A stretch of DNA of 64,000 bases, taken from contig NZ_JAFBCD010000001.1 of the NCBI RefSeq assembly GCF_016907545.1, positions 2,294,001 through 2,358,000 on the forward strand. The letters are read 5' to 3'. How positions within the stretch are numbered: the first letter of the stretch is position 1; every line of letters starts with the position of its first letter. A program made the translations under genes and the position numbers. The DNA is from Paenarthrobacter ilicis (GTDB lineage Bacteria > Actinomycetota > Actinomycetes > Actinomycetales > Micrococcaceae). Shown here piece by piece: positions 16,946-24,869 of the stretch. The notes under the pieces were generated by a model, which saw only the letters and a list, made by a program, of their open reading frames with translations, made no database searches and had not been told where the DNA came from.

Positions 16946-17530
16946 GTGAGCTTCTTCGCAAGGCTTAAGGAAGACCTCGACGCCGCCCGGTCGCATGACC
17001 CGGCGGCTCGAGGTTCTTTTGAGAACTTCTTCGCCTATTCCGGCCTCCACGCCATCTGGGCACACCGGGTGACTCACCGGTTGTGGCAAAATCCTGCGCT
17101 TCGGTTTCCCGCACGCCTGATCTCCCAACTGGCGCGGTTCATGACCGGCATCGAAATCCACCCCGGCGCCACCATCGGCCGCAGGTTCTTCATTGACCAC
17201 GGCATGGGAGTGGTGATCGGAGAGACCGCCGAAATCGGCGAGGACGTGATGATTTACCACGGGGTCACCCTTGGCGGGCGATCCTTGGCCAAGGTCAAGC
17301 GCCACCCCACCATTGGGGACCGCGTGACCATCGGCGCCGGCGCCAAAGTGCTGGGCCCCATCACCATCGGCGCGGGCAGCGCAGTGGGCGCCAATGCCGT
17401 GGTGGTCAAGGACGCACCGCCGGAGTCCATCATCACCGGCATACCTGCCACGTGGCGCCACCGCGATGCGAAGTCTGAAACCAAGCCTGCCGTCGATCCT
17501 GCGGAGTACTACATCGAATACCGGATCTAG
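16946..17530 (+). CDS. cysE: Serine O-acetyltransferase
   Basis: Transfers acetyl from acetyl-CoA to serine, feeding CysK. This is the short 194-residue form, with a brief helical N-domain ([20 protein letters not shown]) and a left-handed beta helix of hexapeptide repeats ([51 protein letters not shown]). The active-site His residues in DHG and YHG are intact. The C-terminal tail ends YYIEYRI, with Ile last as in CysK-binding tails. GTG 16946 with AGAAAGG upstream. The stop overlaps the end of the convergent SDR gene by 4 bases. Confidence 0.95.
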   Translation: MSFFARLKEDLDAARSHDPAARGSFENFFAYSGLHAIWAHRVTHRLWQNPALRFPARLISQLARFMTGIEIHPGATIGRRFFIDHGMGVVIGETAEIGEDVMIYHGVTLGGRSLAKVKRHPTIGDRVTIGAGAKVLGPITIGAGSAVGANAVVVKDAPPESIITGIPATWRHRDAKSETKPAVDPAEYYIEYRI

Positions 17531-18366
17531 CCGGCCAGCCTCCGGTAAAGGTTCCAGAAGACGGCATCGAAGGCCCGGTCCGGAAGAATACGTCGCAATG
17601 CCAGGACGCTCCAGGCACCCCTGCCCACCGGGTAGCGGGTCCTGGGGCGTTTTGCCGTTGCAGCCCGAACAATTGTTCGAGCCACAACAGTGGCCGGTGT
17701 AGCCATCACATGGCCAGCTCCGGAGGTCGAGGCCAGCGCGGAAGCCACAATGTGCGCCTGATCGCTGTAGGGCCCGCTGCCTGAGGAGAGTAACAGACCC
17801 TCTCCGGCGATGGTTCCCCATTCACTGTTGGTTCCCGATGGTTCCACGATCACCACGTCGATTCCGTGGGGACCCAGTTCCAGCCGCAGCGAATCGCTCA
17901 TCCCCTCCACCGCGAATTTGGTGCCGTGATACCAGGCCCCCAAGGGCTCGTAAATTTTGCCGCCTATGGAGGTGACATTGATGATCCGGCCCGCGCGTGC
18001 CTTTCGCATCCCGGGAATCACCAGCTGGGTCATCCTCGCCAAACCCATGACATTGACGTCGAATTGTCGCCGCCCCTCGGACAGCGAAACTTCCTCCAGT
18101 GAGCCGTATGACCCGTAACCGGCATTGTTTACCAGCACGTCCACTGTGCCGTGTACCGCTTCTATCGCCGCCACTGCCTGGACCATGGAGTCCTCAGAGG
18201 TGACATCCAGAGACAGGACATTGATGCCGTGCTCTTTTAACGGCTCCATCTTGTCCATCCGGCGCGCTCCGGCGTACACGGTGAATCCGGCAGCGCTGAG
18301 GGCAATGGCTGTGTCAAAACCGATTCCGGTGGAGGCGCCGGTGACCAGCGCAATCCGGGCTGCCAT
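17527..18366 (-). CDS. SDR family oxidoreductase
   Basis: A 279-residue classical short-chain dehydrogenase using NAD(P). It shows [12 protein letters not shown] (glycine-rich cofactor motif), [11 protein letters not shown] (NNAG), NVTSIGG (catalytic Ser) and WYHGTK (catalytic Tyr and Lys). Family-like members act on diverse alcohols and ketones, so the substrate cannot be read from sequence. ATG 18366 with GGAGGCCACC just upstream. Convergent with cysE and separated from upstream gnd by a terminator, so it is likely transcribed alone. Confidence 0.85.
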   Translation of the reverse strand: MAARIALVTGASTGIGFDTAIALSAAGFTVYAGARRMDKMEPLKEHGINVLSLDVTSEDSMVQAVAAIEAVHGTVDVLVNNAGYGSYGSLEEVSLSEGRRQFDVNVMGLARMTQLVIPGMRKARAGRIINVTSIGGKIYEPLGAWYHGTKFAVEGMSDSLRLELGPHGIDVVIVEPSGTNSEWGTIAGEGLLLSSGSGPYSDQAHIVASALASTSGAGHVMATPATVVARTIVRAATAKRPRTRYPVGRGAWSVLALRRILPDRAFDAVFWNLYRRLAG

Positions 18367-18408
18367 GGTGGCCTCCTTCAGCTGTTTGGCCTGGCTCTTG
18401 AGTACGGC

Positions 18409-18448
18409 AAAGGCCGGCCCACCCAGCGTAGCTGGGCGGGCCGGCCTT
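18409..18448 (-). terminator. Intrinsic terminator after gnd
   Basis: A long stem AAGGCCGGCCC-CCCAGC / GCTGGG-GGGCCGGCCTT (one C/A mismatch, 3-4 base loop) lies 20 bases beyond the gnd stop on the minus strand. It is followed by TTGCCGTACT. It separates gnd from the SDR gene. Confidence 0.8.
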
Positions 18449-18466
18449 GGCGGGAGAAAGCTGCTG

Positions 18467-19903
18467 CTAGTGGGTGTCGACTGCCGAAATTTCGGACTTG
18501 TCTTCGCCCCAGAGGGTGTGGAACGTGCCCTCGGTGTCCACGCGGCCGTACGTGTGGGCGCCGAAGAGGTCGCGCTGGCCCTGGATCAGGGCAGCGGCAA
18601 CACGCTTACGGCGCAGGCCGTCGTAGTAGGCCAGTGAAGAGGAGAACACGGGCACCGGGATGCCCAACTGCACAGCGGTGGCAACCACACGGCGCCATGC
18701 CGGCAGTGCCTCGGCAATGGCCTTGGTGAAGGCCGGTGCGAAGAGCAGGTTGGCCGGCTTCTCATCAGCGGCGTAGGCCTTCGTGATGTCCTTGAGCAGC
18801 TCGGCACGAATGATGCAGCCTGCGCGCCACAGGGAGGCGATCTCGTCCAGCTTCAGATCCCAGCCGTATTCCTTGGCCGAGGACGTCAGCATATCCAGGC
18901 CCTGGGCGTAGGAGACCAGCTTGGAGGCGTAAAGCGCCTGGCGTACGTCCTCCACGAAGGTCTCGGGAATTTCGACGTCGGCTTCCTCGCCGGCCAGCAG
19001 TTCCTGGCCCAGCTTGCGCTGCTCAGCCTGGGAAGACAGTGCGCGCGCAAACACGGACTCGGCAATGCCGGATACGGGCGAGCCAAGTTCCAGGGCCGAG
19101 ATGACCGTCCAGCGGCCGGTACCCTTCTGGCCGGCAGCATCAACCACCACGTCCACGAACGGCTTGCCCGTTTTGGCATCCACGTGGCCGAGGACCTCGG
19201 CCGAGATTTCGATCAAGAAGGAAGAGAGGTCGCCTTTGTTCCATTCGGTGAAGATTTTGGCCTGCTCGGCAGGTTCGATCCCGGCACCGGAGCGGAGGAG
19301 ATCGAAGGCTTCGCCGATAACCTGCATGTCAGCGTATTCAATGCCGTTGTGGACCATCTTCACGAAGTGGCCTGCACCGTCGGTGCCGATCCATGCGCAG
19401 CATGGCTCGCCGTCCACCTTGGCGGAGATCTTTTCCAGCAGCGGTCCCAGTGCGTCATAAGACTCACGTGATCCACCGGGCATGATGGACGGACCGTTCA
19501 ACGCTCCTTCTTCGCCACCGGAGACGCCAACACCAACAAAGTGGAGGTCCTTCTTTGCCAGGGCGGCTTCGCGGCGTCGGGTGTCCTCGTAGTGCGAGTT
19601 GCCTGCGTCAATGATGATGTCGCCTGCTTCGAGCAGCGGCTCGAGCTGCTCAATGACGTTGTCAACGGGCGCGCCGGCCTTGACCATGATCAGGACACGG
19701 CGGGGCTTCTCGAGGGAGTCAACAAGTTCCTGCAGCGTTTCAGTGCGAATGAAATCACCTTCGGAGCCATGCTTTTCCAGCAACGCGTCGGTCTTTTCCA
19801 CGGAGCGGTTGTGGAGAGCCACGGTGAAGCCGTTGCGGGCGAGGTTGCGGGCCAGGTTGGCACCCATCACCGCAAGGCCGGTGACACCGATGTGTGCTGA
19901 CAT
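18467..19903 (-). CDS. gnd: 6-phosphogluconate dehydrogenase, decarboxylating
   Basis: Converts 6-phosphogluconate to ribulose-5-phosphate and CO2 with NADP. The 478-residue protein is the long homodimeric form. Motifs: GLAVMGANLARNLARNGF (cofactor), DAGNSHYEDTRRR, VGVSGGEEGALNGPSIMPGG (substrate) and GAGHFVKMVHNGIEY with the catalytic Lys. The C-terminal FSSSLAYYDGLRRKRV and LIQGQRDLFGAHTY complete the site. Start ATG 19903 with GGAG upstream; a TTG codon one triplet earlier is less likely. It is divergent from a GntR/FCD regulator that probably controls it. Confidence 0.95.
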   Translation of the reverse strand: MSAHIGVTGLAVMGANLARNLARNGFTVALHNRSVEKTDALLEKHGSEGDFIRTETLQELVDSLEKPRRVLIMVKAGAPVDNVIEQLEPLLEAGDIIIDAGNSHYEDTRRREAALAKKDLHFVGVGVSGGEEGALNGPSIMPGGSRESYDALGPLLEKISAKVDGEPCCAWIGTDGAGHFVKMVHNGIEYADMQVIGEAFDLLRSGAGIEPAEQAKIFTEWNKGDLSSFLIEISAEVLGHVDAKTGKPFVDVVVDAAGQKGTGRWTVISALELGSPVSGIAESVFARALSSQAEQRKLGQELLAGEEADVEIPETFVEDVRQALYASKLVSYAQGLDMLTSSAKEYGWDLKLDEIASLWRAGCIIRAELLKDITKAYAADEKPANLLFAPAFTKAIAEALPAWRRVVATAVQLGIPVPVFSSSLAYYDGLRRKRVAAALIQGQRDLFGAHTYGRVDTEGTFHTLWGEDKSEISAVDTH

Positions 19904-20121
19904 CAAAACTCCAATTCGTTCGTGTTAATACAGATGCCTGTTTCCCGACGTGGGACGCAGGAAGCTTCATCAAATCCAGGGGCTGTAATAAACCATACGT
20001 ATTATTCCAAGAAGCGGGAAAGGGACGCCCACTTTGTGGAACGTCTCCACGTCATAAACAGTCTATGGTGCCGACCTGACCCTGCGTCGTCGGTCCCTTC
20101 CGCGCCACTATGCTTACGTCT
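19904..20121. promoter_or_regulatory. Divergent control region gnd / GntR regulator
   Basis: This 218-base AT-richer interval holds the promoters of gnd (minus) and the GntR-type gene (plus). It contains the palindrome ATACGTAT near 19995-20002 inside the AT-rich stretch GTAATAAACCATACGTATTA, a plausible operator core. TATGCT (20109-20114) ends 7 bases before ATG 20122 and could be the -10 box of a leaderless transcript for the regulator. Regulation of gnd by FCD-type GntR proteins is known in Corynebacterium. The site itself is an inference. Confidence 0.4.
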
Positions 20122-20856
20122 ATGTCAACCAGCCTCCACCACCGAGCCATAGAGCATGTGGGCACCCGGATTGTAGGCGGCGCACTCCCCGCCGGACACG
20201 TCATGCTGGCCGAGCAGCTGGAAGACGAGCTCAACGTCTCGCGTTCAGTGGTCAGGGAAGCTGTGCGGGTCCTGCAGTCCCTGGGACTGGTGGAAACCAT
20301 CAAGCGCGTCGGAATCCGTGTCCTTCCCGCCCACCGGTGGAACCCCTTCGATCCGTTGGTGATCCGCTGGCGGCTTGCGGGCGAAGGCCGCGGCGCCCAG
20401 TTGAGGTCCCTCGCTGAACTCCGCTCCGCCGTCGAGCCCGTTGCCGCCGAGTTGTCGGCGGGAAACGCCCCGGAGCAGTTGCGCCAGGAGCTGGTAGCCA
20501 TCTCCGTGGCCATGAAGGAAGCAGGGGACGCCGGGGATATGGCGCGTTTCCTGGACCTTGACATCCGCTTCCACGCGCTGGTTCTATCCGGCTCCGGCAA
20601 CGAGATGTTCGCCAACCTCATAGGCCAGGTCACCGAAACACTGACCGGGCGGACAGTCCACGGGCTGATGCCGGAGCACCCGCAAAAGCAGGCCCTGCAG
20701 TGGCACATGGACGTAGCCCAAGCCATCCAGGCCGGCAATGGCCAGCTTGCACGGGAGGCTGCCGCCAAGATCATGCGGCAAACCATCGCGGAGCTGGCGC
20801 CCAGCTGGGACAACCAGCCCCGCGTGTTTGTTCCCGTAGCCAAGAACCAGGATTAG
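20122..20856 (+). CDS. GntR-family regulator, FadR/FCD subfamily (gluconate-type)
   Basis: Transcription factor of 244 residues. The winged helix is N-terminal (about 5-75), with the recognition region LEDELNVSRSVVREAVRVLQSLGLVE. The effector-binding all-helical FCD domain (about 90-235) has the usual metal/ligand His-rich positions in LDIRFHALVLSGSGNEMF and LQWHMDVAQAI. Divergent from gnd and tail-to-tail (4-base overlap) with an idonate/gluconate dehydrogenase operon, so gluconate or a related sugar acid is the likely effector. Start MSTSLHHRAIEHVG at 20122 is preferred; an ATG at 20110 is possible, and neither has a ribosome binding site. Confidence 0.88.
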   Translation: MSTSLHHRAIEHVGTRIVGGALPAGHVMLAEQLEDELNVSRSVVREAVRVLQSLGLVETIKRVGIRVLPAHRWNPFDPLVIRWRLAGEGRGAQLRSLAELRSAVEPVAAELSAGNAPEQLRQELVAISVAMKEAGDAGDMARFLDLDIRFHALVLSGSGNEMFANLIGQVTETLTGRTVHGLMPEHPQKQALQWHMDVAQAIQAGNGQLAREAAAKIMRQTIAELAPSWDNQPRVFVPVAKNQD

Positions 20857-21908
20857 GGCTGCGGCCGGAAGTTCAACAGCACTTTGCCGGACTCCGCGGA
20901 GTTCCTTGCCACCTCGAAAGCCTCCAATCCCTTTTCCAGGCTGTACTCGTGGGTCACCACAGGATCCACCTGCAGCGAACCGTCCGCCAGTGCTTCAATC
21001 ACGTGATCGATCTCGTCATTGAACCGGAAAGAGCCCACCAGCTCGAGCTCCCGTGTGATCGCCAAGGAGATGAACACCGGTTGCGGCCCTGAGGGCAGCA
21101 GGCCCACCATCACCACTTTTCCTCCACGGGTTGCACCCTTGATGGCAGAAGCCAGCCCAAAGTGGCTGCCGGAGGATTCAATGACGACGTCGGCATCCAC
21201 GGCTGCGATCTCATCGTCCTGATCGCCCTTGAGGACGTGGTCAGCACCAACAGCGCGCGCAATCTCCAGGGGCTTGTCATGCATGTCCACCGCTGTGATC
21301 CGGGAAGCCCCGGCCCTCTTCAGGACCGCGACAACCAGCGCGCCGATGGGGCCACTGCCAATTACCAGCGCCGTTTTGCCGGCCACGTCCCCGGCCCTTG
21401 CCACCGCATGCCAGGCCACACTGGCCGGCTCGATCAAAGCCGCCGTGCGAAGGTCCAAAGACGCAGGCAACGGGCGCAGCATCCGGGTTGGCAGCGTGGC
21501 GTACCGGCTGAATGCGCCATCGGTGTGGGGATAGCGCGCGGCACTGCCGAGGTAGGTGCAACCAGGCGACAGGTTGGGCCTGCCCTCCGGGTACCTGACG
21601 TTTCCCGCCGCGGGGGTCGCGGGGTGGACAGCCACGGGTGTTCCCACGGCAGGACCCGTTCCATCCGAAGCCTGCTGGATAACGGTGCCCACGATTTCGT
21701 GTCCCAGCACCATGGGTTCCTTGAGAATGGACTCCCCCGCAGCTCCGTGCAACCAGTAGTGAAGATCGGAACCGCAGATGCCACCGTAGGCAATCTCCAC
21801 GATCGCTTCATCAGCCGCCGGCGTATTCAGGGGAATGTCCTCGATGCGCAGATCGCCCTTGCCATGGGCCACCACTGCGGGCCCGGAGCGGGGAAGAGTG
21901 ATGCCCAT
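20853..21908 (-). CDS. Zinc-type alcohol dehydrogenase, probable L-idonate 5-dehydrogenase
   Basis: Predicted to oxidise L-idonate to 5-keto-gluconate with NAD(P). The 351-residue MDR protein resembles IdnD: GGICGSDLHYWLHGAAG (catalytic-zinc Cys), GHEIVGTV (His-Glu pair) and cofactor site VIGSGPIGALVVAVLKRAG. The structural-zinc lobe is degenerate: where four Cys are expected the protein reads VHPATPAAGNVRYPEGRP and LSPGCTYLG, with one Cys. It shares the A of TGATG with the upstream gluconate 5-dehydrogenase gene, so the two are translationally coupled. The substrate is inferred from similarity and context. Confidence 0.8.
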   Translation of the reverse strand: MGITLPRSGPAVVAHGKGDLRIEDIPLNTPAADEAIVEIAYGGICGSDLHYWLHGAAGESILKEPMVLGHEIVGTVIQQASDGTGPAVGTPVAVHPATPAAGNVRYPEGRPNLSPGCTYLGSAARYPHTDGAFSRYATLPTRMLRPLPASLDLRTAALIEPASVAWHAVARAGDVAGKTALVIGSGPIGALVVAVLKRAGASRITAVDMHDKPLEIARAVGADHVLKGDQDDEIAAVDADVVIESSGSHFGLASAIKGATRGGKVVMVGLLPSGPQPVFISLAITRELELVGSFRFNDEIDHVIEALADGSLQVDPVVTHEYSLEKGLEAFEVARNSAESGKVLLNFRPQP

Positions 21909-22678
21909 CAGACCACCACCGTCATTCCGCCATCAACAAAGATGGTCTGGCCGTTGACGAAGTTGGAGGCCTGCGAAGCCAGCCACACGGTGGGCCCGGA
22001 AAGATCAGCCACCGTTCCCCACCTGTTGGCCGGAGTCCTGCCAAGGATCCATTCATTGAAATCCTGGTCATCCACCAGGTTCTGGGTCATTTCGGTGTGG
22101 ATATAGCCCGGCGCAATACCGTTGATCTGCAGGCCGGAGGCGGCCCACTCGGCGGTCATGGCCCGGGTCAGGTTGCGCAGGCCGCCCTTGGCCGCGACGT
22201 AGGGTGCGATGGTTGGACGGGCAAGGTCCGTCTGGACCGAGCAGATGTTGATGATTTTGCCGTGGCCCCGGGGGATCATGTGTCGGGCGGCTTCCCGGCC
22301 CACCAGGAAGGCGCTGGTGAGGTCCGTGGTGATGACCCGGTCCCAGTCTTTGACATCGAGTTCCAGCATGGGAACGCGGTGCTGGATCCCCGCGTTGTTC
22401 ACCAGAATGTCCAAGGGGCCTACGTTGCTTTCAATCCAAGCGACACCGTCCGCGGCTGCCTGCGCATCCGTGACGTCGAAGGCACGGCTGTGAATGCGGC
22501 CCTCGGGAAAATCGGCGGCCAGCGCACGCTGGGCGGCAGCGAGCCTTTCCTCGTTAATGCCGTTCAATACCACCGTCGCTCCGGCATCTGCCAGCCCGCG
22601 GGCCAACGCACTTCCTATCCCCCGGCTTGAACCGGTGACCAGCGCGATGCGCCCTGTCAGGTCGAAGAGTCCACTCAT
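21908..22678 (-). CDS. SDR oxidoreductase, probable gluconate 5-dehydrogenase (IdnO-like)
   Basis: Predicted to interconvert 5-keto-gluconate and gluconate. The 256-residue SDR shows TGSSRGIGSALARGLADAG, LVNNAGIQHRVPMLE (the NNAGIQHR form is typical of gluconate 5-dehydrogenases), INICSVQTDLARPTI (catalytic Ser) and PYVAAKGGLRNL (Tyr-x3-Lys). The C-terminus GQTIFVDGGMTVVV is family-like. AAGGAAAG lies 9 bases before ATG 22678. It sits second in a minus-strand operon of three dehydrogenase genes, 17 bases after the preceding stop. Confidence 0.85.
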   Translation of the reverse strand: MSGLFDLTGRIALVTGSSRGIGSALARGLADAGATVVLNGINEERLAAAQRALAADFPEGRIHSRAFDVTDAQAAADGVAWIESNVGPLDILVNNAGIQHRVPMLELDVKDWDRVITTDLTSAFLVGREAARHMIPRGHGKIINICSVQTDLARPTIAPYVAAKGGLRNLTRAMTAEWAASGLQINGIAPGYIHTEMTQNLVDDQDFNEWILGRTPANRWGTVADLSGPTVWLASQASNFVNGQTIFVDGGMTVVV

Positions 22679-22694
22679 GTTCTGTGTTCTTTCC

Positions 22695-23612
22695 TTAAAG
22701 GTTGGTGCCGTTGGAGCCGGCGTCGGCCAGGCTCATGGTGGCAATGGTTTGGCGGACAACGGCGAGGTCCTGATCCCCGAGTCCCTGGCGTTTAAGCTCT
22801 GCATAGAGTTCAATGGCGGCGGTCGCCATCGGCACGGAGGTCCCAACGGCCCCGGCGCTTTGGACCACGAAAGAGAGGTCCTTGTGCATGAATTTCGCCG
22901 GCCCTGTGGGGGCGTAATCTTTTGCGGCCAGGCGTGGTCCTACGACGTCCAGGACCCTGCTTCCGGCGAGCCCTCCGGAGAGGACCTCGTAGAGGGCTTC
23001 AACGTCCATTCCCGAGCGTTCGGCAAGCTCTGCGGCCTCGGCGAGTGCCGCCGTCGTGGTCCCCACAATCAACTGGTTGCAGGCCTTCGCCAGCGAACCC
23101 GAACCCAATGGGCCCATCCGACGCACCGTTGTTCCCATGGCGGCGAACAGCGGCGCCAGCCTGTCGAAGTCATGCTGTGATGCGCCCGCCATGATGGCCA
23201 GCGTGCCATTCAGGGCGCCTACCGTACCGCCGCTGACGGGTGCATCCACCACTACGGCGTTTCCACCGCTGGCGCTGCTGACGGTTTCACCGAACGCACG
23301 GACGGCCTCCGGCGAGACACTGCTCATAACAACGACGGCGGTCCCCGGCTGCGGAGGCTTGGCGCGCCAGGCGTCAAGCAGCCCGCCGGCAGCGTCCTCG
23401 ATGAAAGAGAGATCGGGCAGCATGAAGATGATGACCGGCTGATCGCGGAGTTCCGCAACCCCCGCTGCCCGCTGTATTCCGTCAAGGCGTTCAAAGACCG
23501 CGTCCGAGCGGTTCCATGCAGTAACGCCCCAACCGGCGCGGGCCAGGTTCGCAGCCATGGGGGCGCCCATCAGTCCCAGGCCTACAAAGCCGACAGTCCC
23601 TGTGGGGGTCAT
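22695..23612 (-). CDS. NAD(P)-dependent beta-hydroxyacid dehydrogenase (HIBADH family)
   Basis: A 305-residue oxidoreductase of the 3-hydroxyisobutyrate / tartronate-semialdehyde / 6-phosphogluconate-dehydrogenase-like superfamily. The cofactor motif is GFVGLGLMGAPMAANLARAG, the substrate motif VDAPVSGGTVGA and the catalytic Lys lies in SGSLAKACNQLIVG. The beta-hydroxyacid it acts on is not clear; the neighbouring idonate/gluconate genes point to a sugar acid. First gene of the minus-strand operon. ATG 23612 has AGGAC about 7 bases upstream. Confidence 0.85.
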   Translation of the reverse strand: MTPTGTVGFVGLGLMGAPMAANLARAGWGVTAWNRSDAVFERLDGIQRAAGVAELRDQPVIIFMLPDLSFIEDAAGGLLDAWRAKPPQPGTAVVVMSSVSPEAVRAFGETVSSASGGNAVVVDAPVSGGTVGALNGTLAIMAGASQHDFDRLAPLFAAMGTTVRRMGPLGSGSLAKACNQLIVGTTTAALAEAAELAERSGMDVEALYEVLSGGLAGSRVLDVVGPRLAAKDYAPTGPAKFMHKDLSFVVQSAGAVGTSVPMATAAIELYAELKRQGLGDQDLAVVRQTIATMSLADAGSNGTNL

Positions 23613-23712
23613 GAACCCGTCCTCACTTCTCTGTGGGTAGTTGCCGCGTGGTTTCTGCGGCGCGGTGCTTGCTTGCGGAGGTCAACCGGCGTCGATGTCA
23701 CGCCCGGAAATC

Positions 23713-23749
23713 TGTTCAATATCCTAGCCGCTATTCAGTATGATGAACA
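23713..23749. promoter_or_regulatory. Inverted repeat in the hydroxyacid dehydrogenase promoter
   Basis: TGTTCA (23713-23718) and TGAACA (23744-23749) form perfect 6-base inverted arms around TATGAT (23739-23744), a good -10 hexamer placed 7 bases before ATG 23752. The TGTTCA arm resembles the start of the two 16-base elements found at the transporter and IclR promoters. It is a candidate IclR operator; the wide 25-base spacing is unusual and lowers confidence. Confidence 0.35.
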
Positions 23750-23751
23750 CT

Positions 23752-24807
23752 ATGACGACTGATGAACTTACCATCGCCATCGCTGTACCACTCGAAGCTG
23801 AGCACGTAGAGCTGATCCGCGCTGTAGATCCCTCCATCACGGTTCTCTACGAACCAGACCTGCTTCCCCCGGAGCGCTTCCCCGCAGACCACGCGGGCGA
23901 CCCCAACTTCAAGCGGACCCCTGAGCAGGAAGAACGCTACTGGGCAATACTCAACAAGGCGCAGATCCTTTACGGCCTGCCCAACGAGAGCCCTGCAGGG
24001 CTGGCGAAGATTGCCAAAAGCAACCCCCACCTGGAGTGGATCCACGCCATGGCAGCAGGCGCCGGTGGCGCAGTCAAGGCGTCAGGCCTGGACACGGAGA
24101 CACTCCGGAAATTCCGGGTCACCACCTCCGCCGGGGTCCACGCACTTCCGCTCGCCGAATTCTCGGCCTTCGGAATATTGAACGGCTTCAAACGGAGCGC
24201 GGAAATGGCCCAGGACCAGGCAGCAAAGGTGTGGCCTGAACTTCGAACACCCACCAAGTTGGCCAACGGCTCCACAGTGGTCATTGCCGGTCTCGGTGAG
24301 ATCGGCATGGAAACCGCCAGGATCGCCAAGGCGTTGGGCATGAAGGTGAGTGGCTCCAAGCGCAACGTTGAAGCCATTGAAGGCATCGACGAAGTGACGG
24401 ACAATGCCGGACTGCCCGGACTGCTCGCGAAGGCGGATGCCGTAGTCAACACACTTCCCGGCACCCCCTACACCGAGAAGCTCTTCAACAAGGACCTTTT
24501 CTCCGCCATGAAGCCGGGCACGGTCTTTGTGAACGTCGGCAGGGGAACAGTGGTGGATGAGGAAGCACTGCTGGAAGCGCTGGACAACGGCCAGGTCTCC
24601 TACGCCTGCCTCGATGTTTTTGCCGTGGAGCCCCTTCCCCAGGACAGCCCGCTGTGGCGCCACCCCAAGGTCCTGGTATCCCCGCACACGTCCGCCCTCA
24701 GCTCCGCGGAAAACCGCCTGATTGCCGAGCGTTTCTGCAGCAACCTGCGCACCTTCCTTGCCGGCGGCGAACTGCCCCACGTAGTGGATCCGATCCACTT
24801 CTACTAG
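23752..24807 (+). CDS. D-2-hydroxyacid dehydrogenase (NAD-binding)
   Basis: A 351-residue member of the D-isomer-specific 2-hydroxyacid dehydrogenases, oxidising or reducing 2-hydroxy/2-keto acids. Cofactor motif VVIAGLGEIGMETARIAKALG; catalytic Arg in VGRGTVVDEEALL, Glu in DVFAVEPLPQDSPLW, His in VSPHTSALSS. The N-terminal part (NLEYG-like region) reads QILYGLPNESPAG. Start MTTDELTIAIAV at 23752 fits a leaderless promoter; an in-frame ATG at 23740 would add four residues. Convergent with an MHS-type transporter, whose regulator may be shared. Confidence 0.85.
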   Translation: MTTDELTIAIAVPLEAEHVELIRAVDPSITVLYEPDLLPPERFPADHAGDPNFKRTPEQEERYWAILNKAQILYGLPNESPAGLAKIAKSNPHLEWIHAMAAGAGGAVKASGLDTETLRKFRVTTSAGVHALPLAEFSAFGILNGFKRSAEMAQDQAAKVWPELRTPTKLANGSTVVIAGLGEIGMETARIAKALGMKVSGSKRNVEAIEGIDEVTDNAGLPGLLAKADAVVNTLPGTPYTEKLFNKDLFSAMKPGTVFVNVGRGTVVDEEALLEALDNGQVSYACLDVFAVEPLPQDSPLWRHPKVLVSPHTSALSSAENRLIAERFCSNLRTFLAGGELPHVVDPIHFY

Positions 24808-24820
24808 ACGACATGAAAAC

Positions 24821-24852
24821 AGCGCGGCACCCTCCGGGGTGCCGCGCTGTTG
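24821..24852. terminator. Bidirectional terminator
   Basis: A perfect 12 bp stem AGCGCGGCACCC / GGGTGCCGCGCT with a TCCG loop is flanked by GAAAAC on one side and GTTGTTGTCTT on the other. It lies between the convergent hydroxyacid dehydrogenase and transporter genes. Confidence 0.85.
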
Positions 24853-24869
24853 TTGTCTTGGCGGTACTG

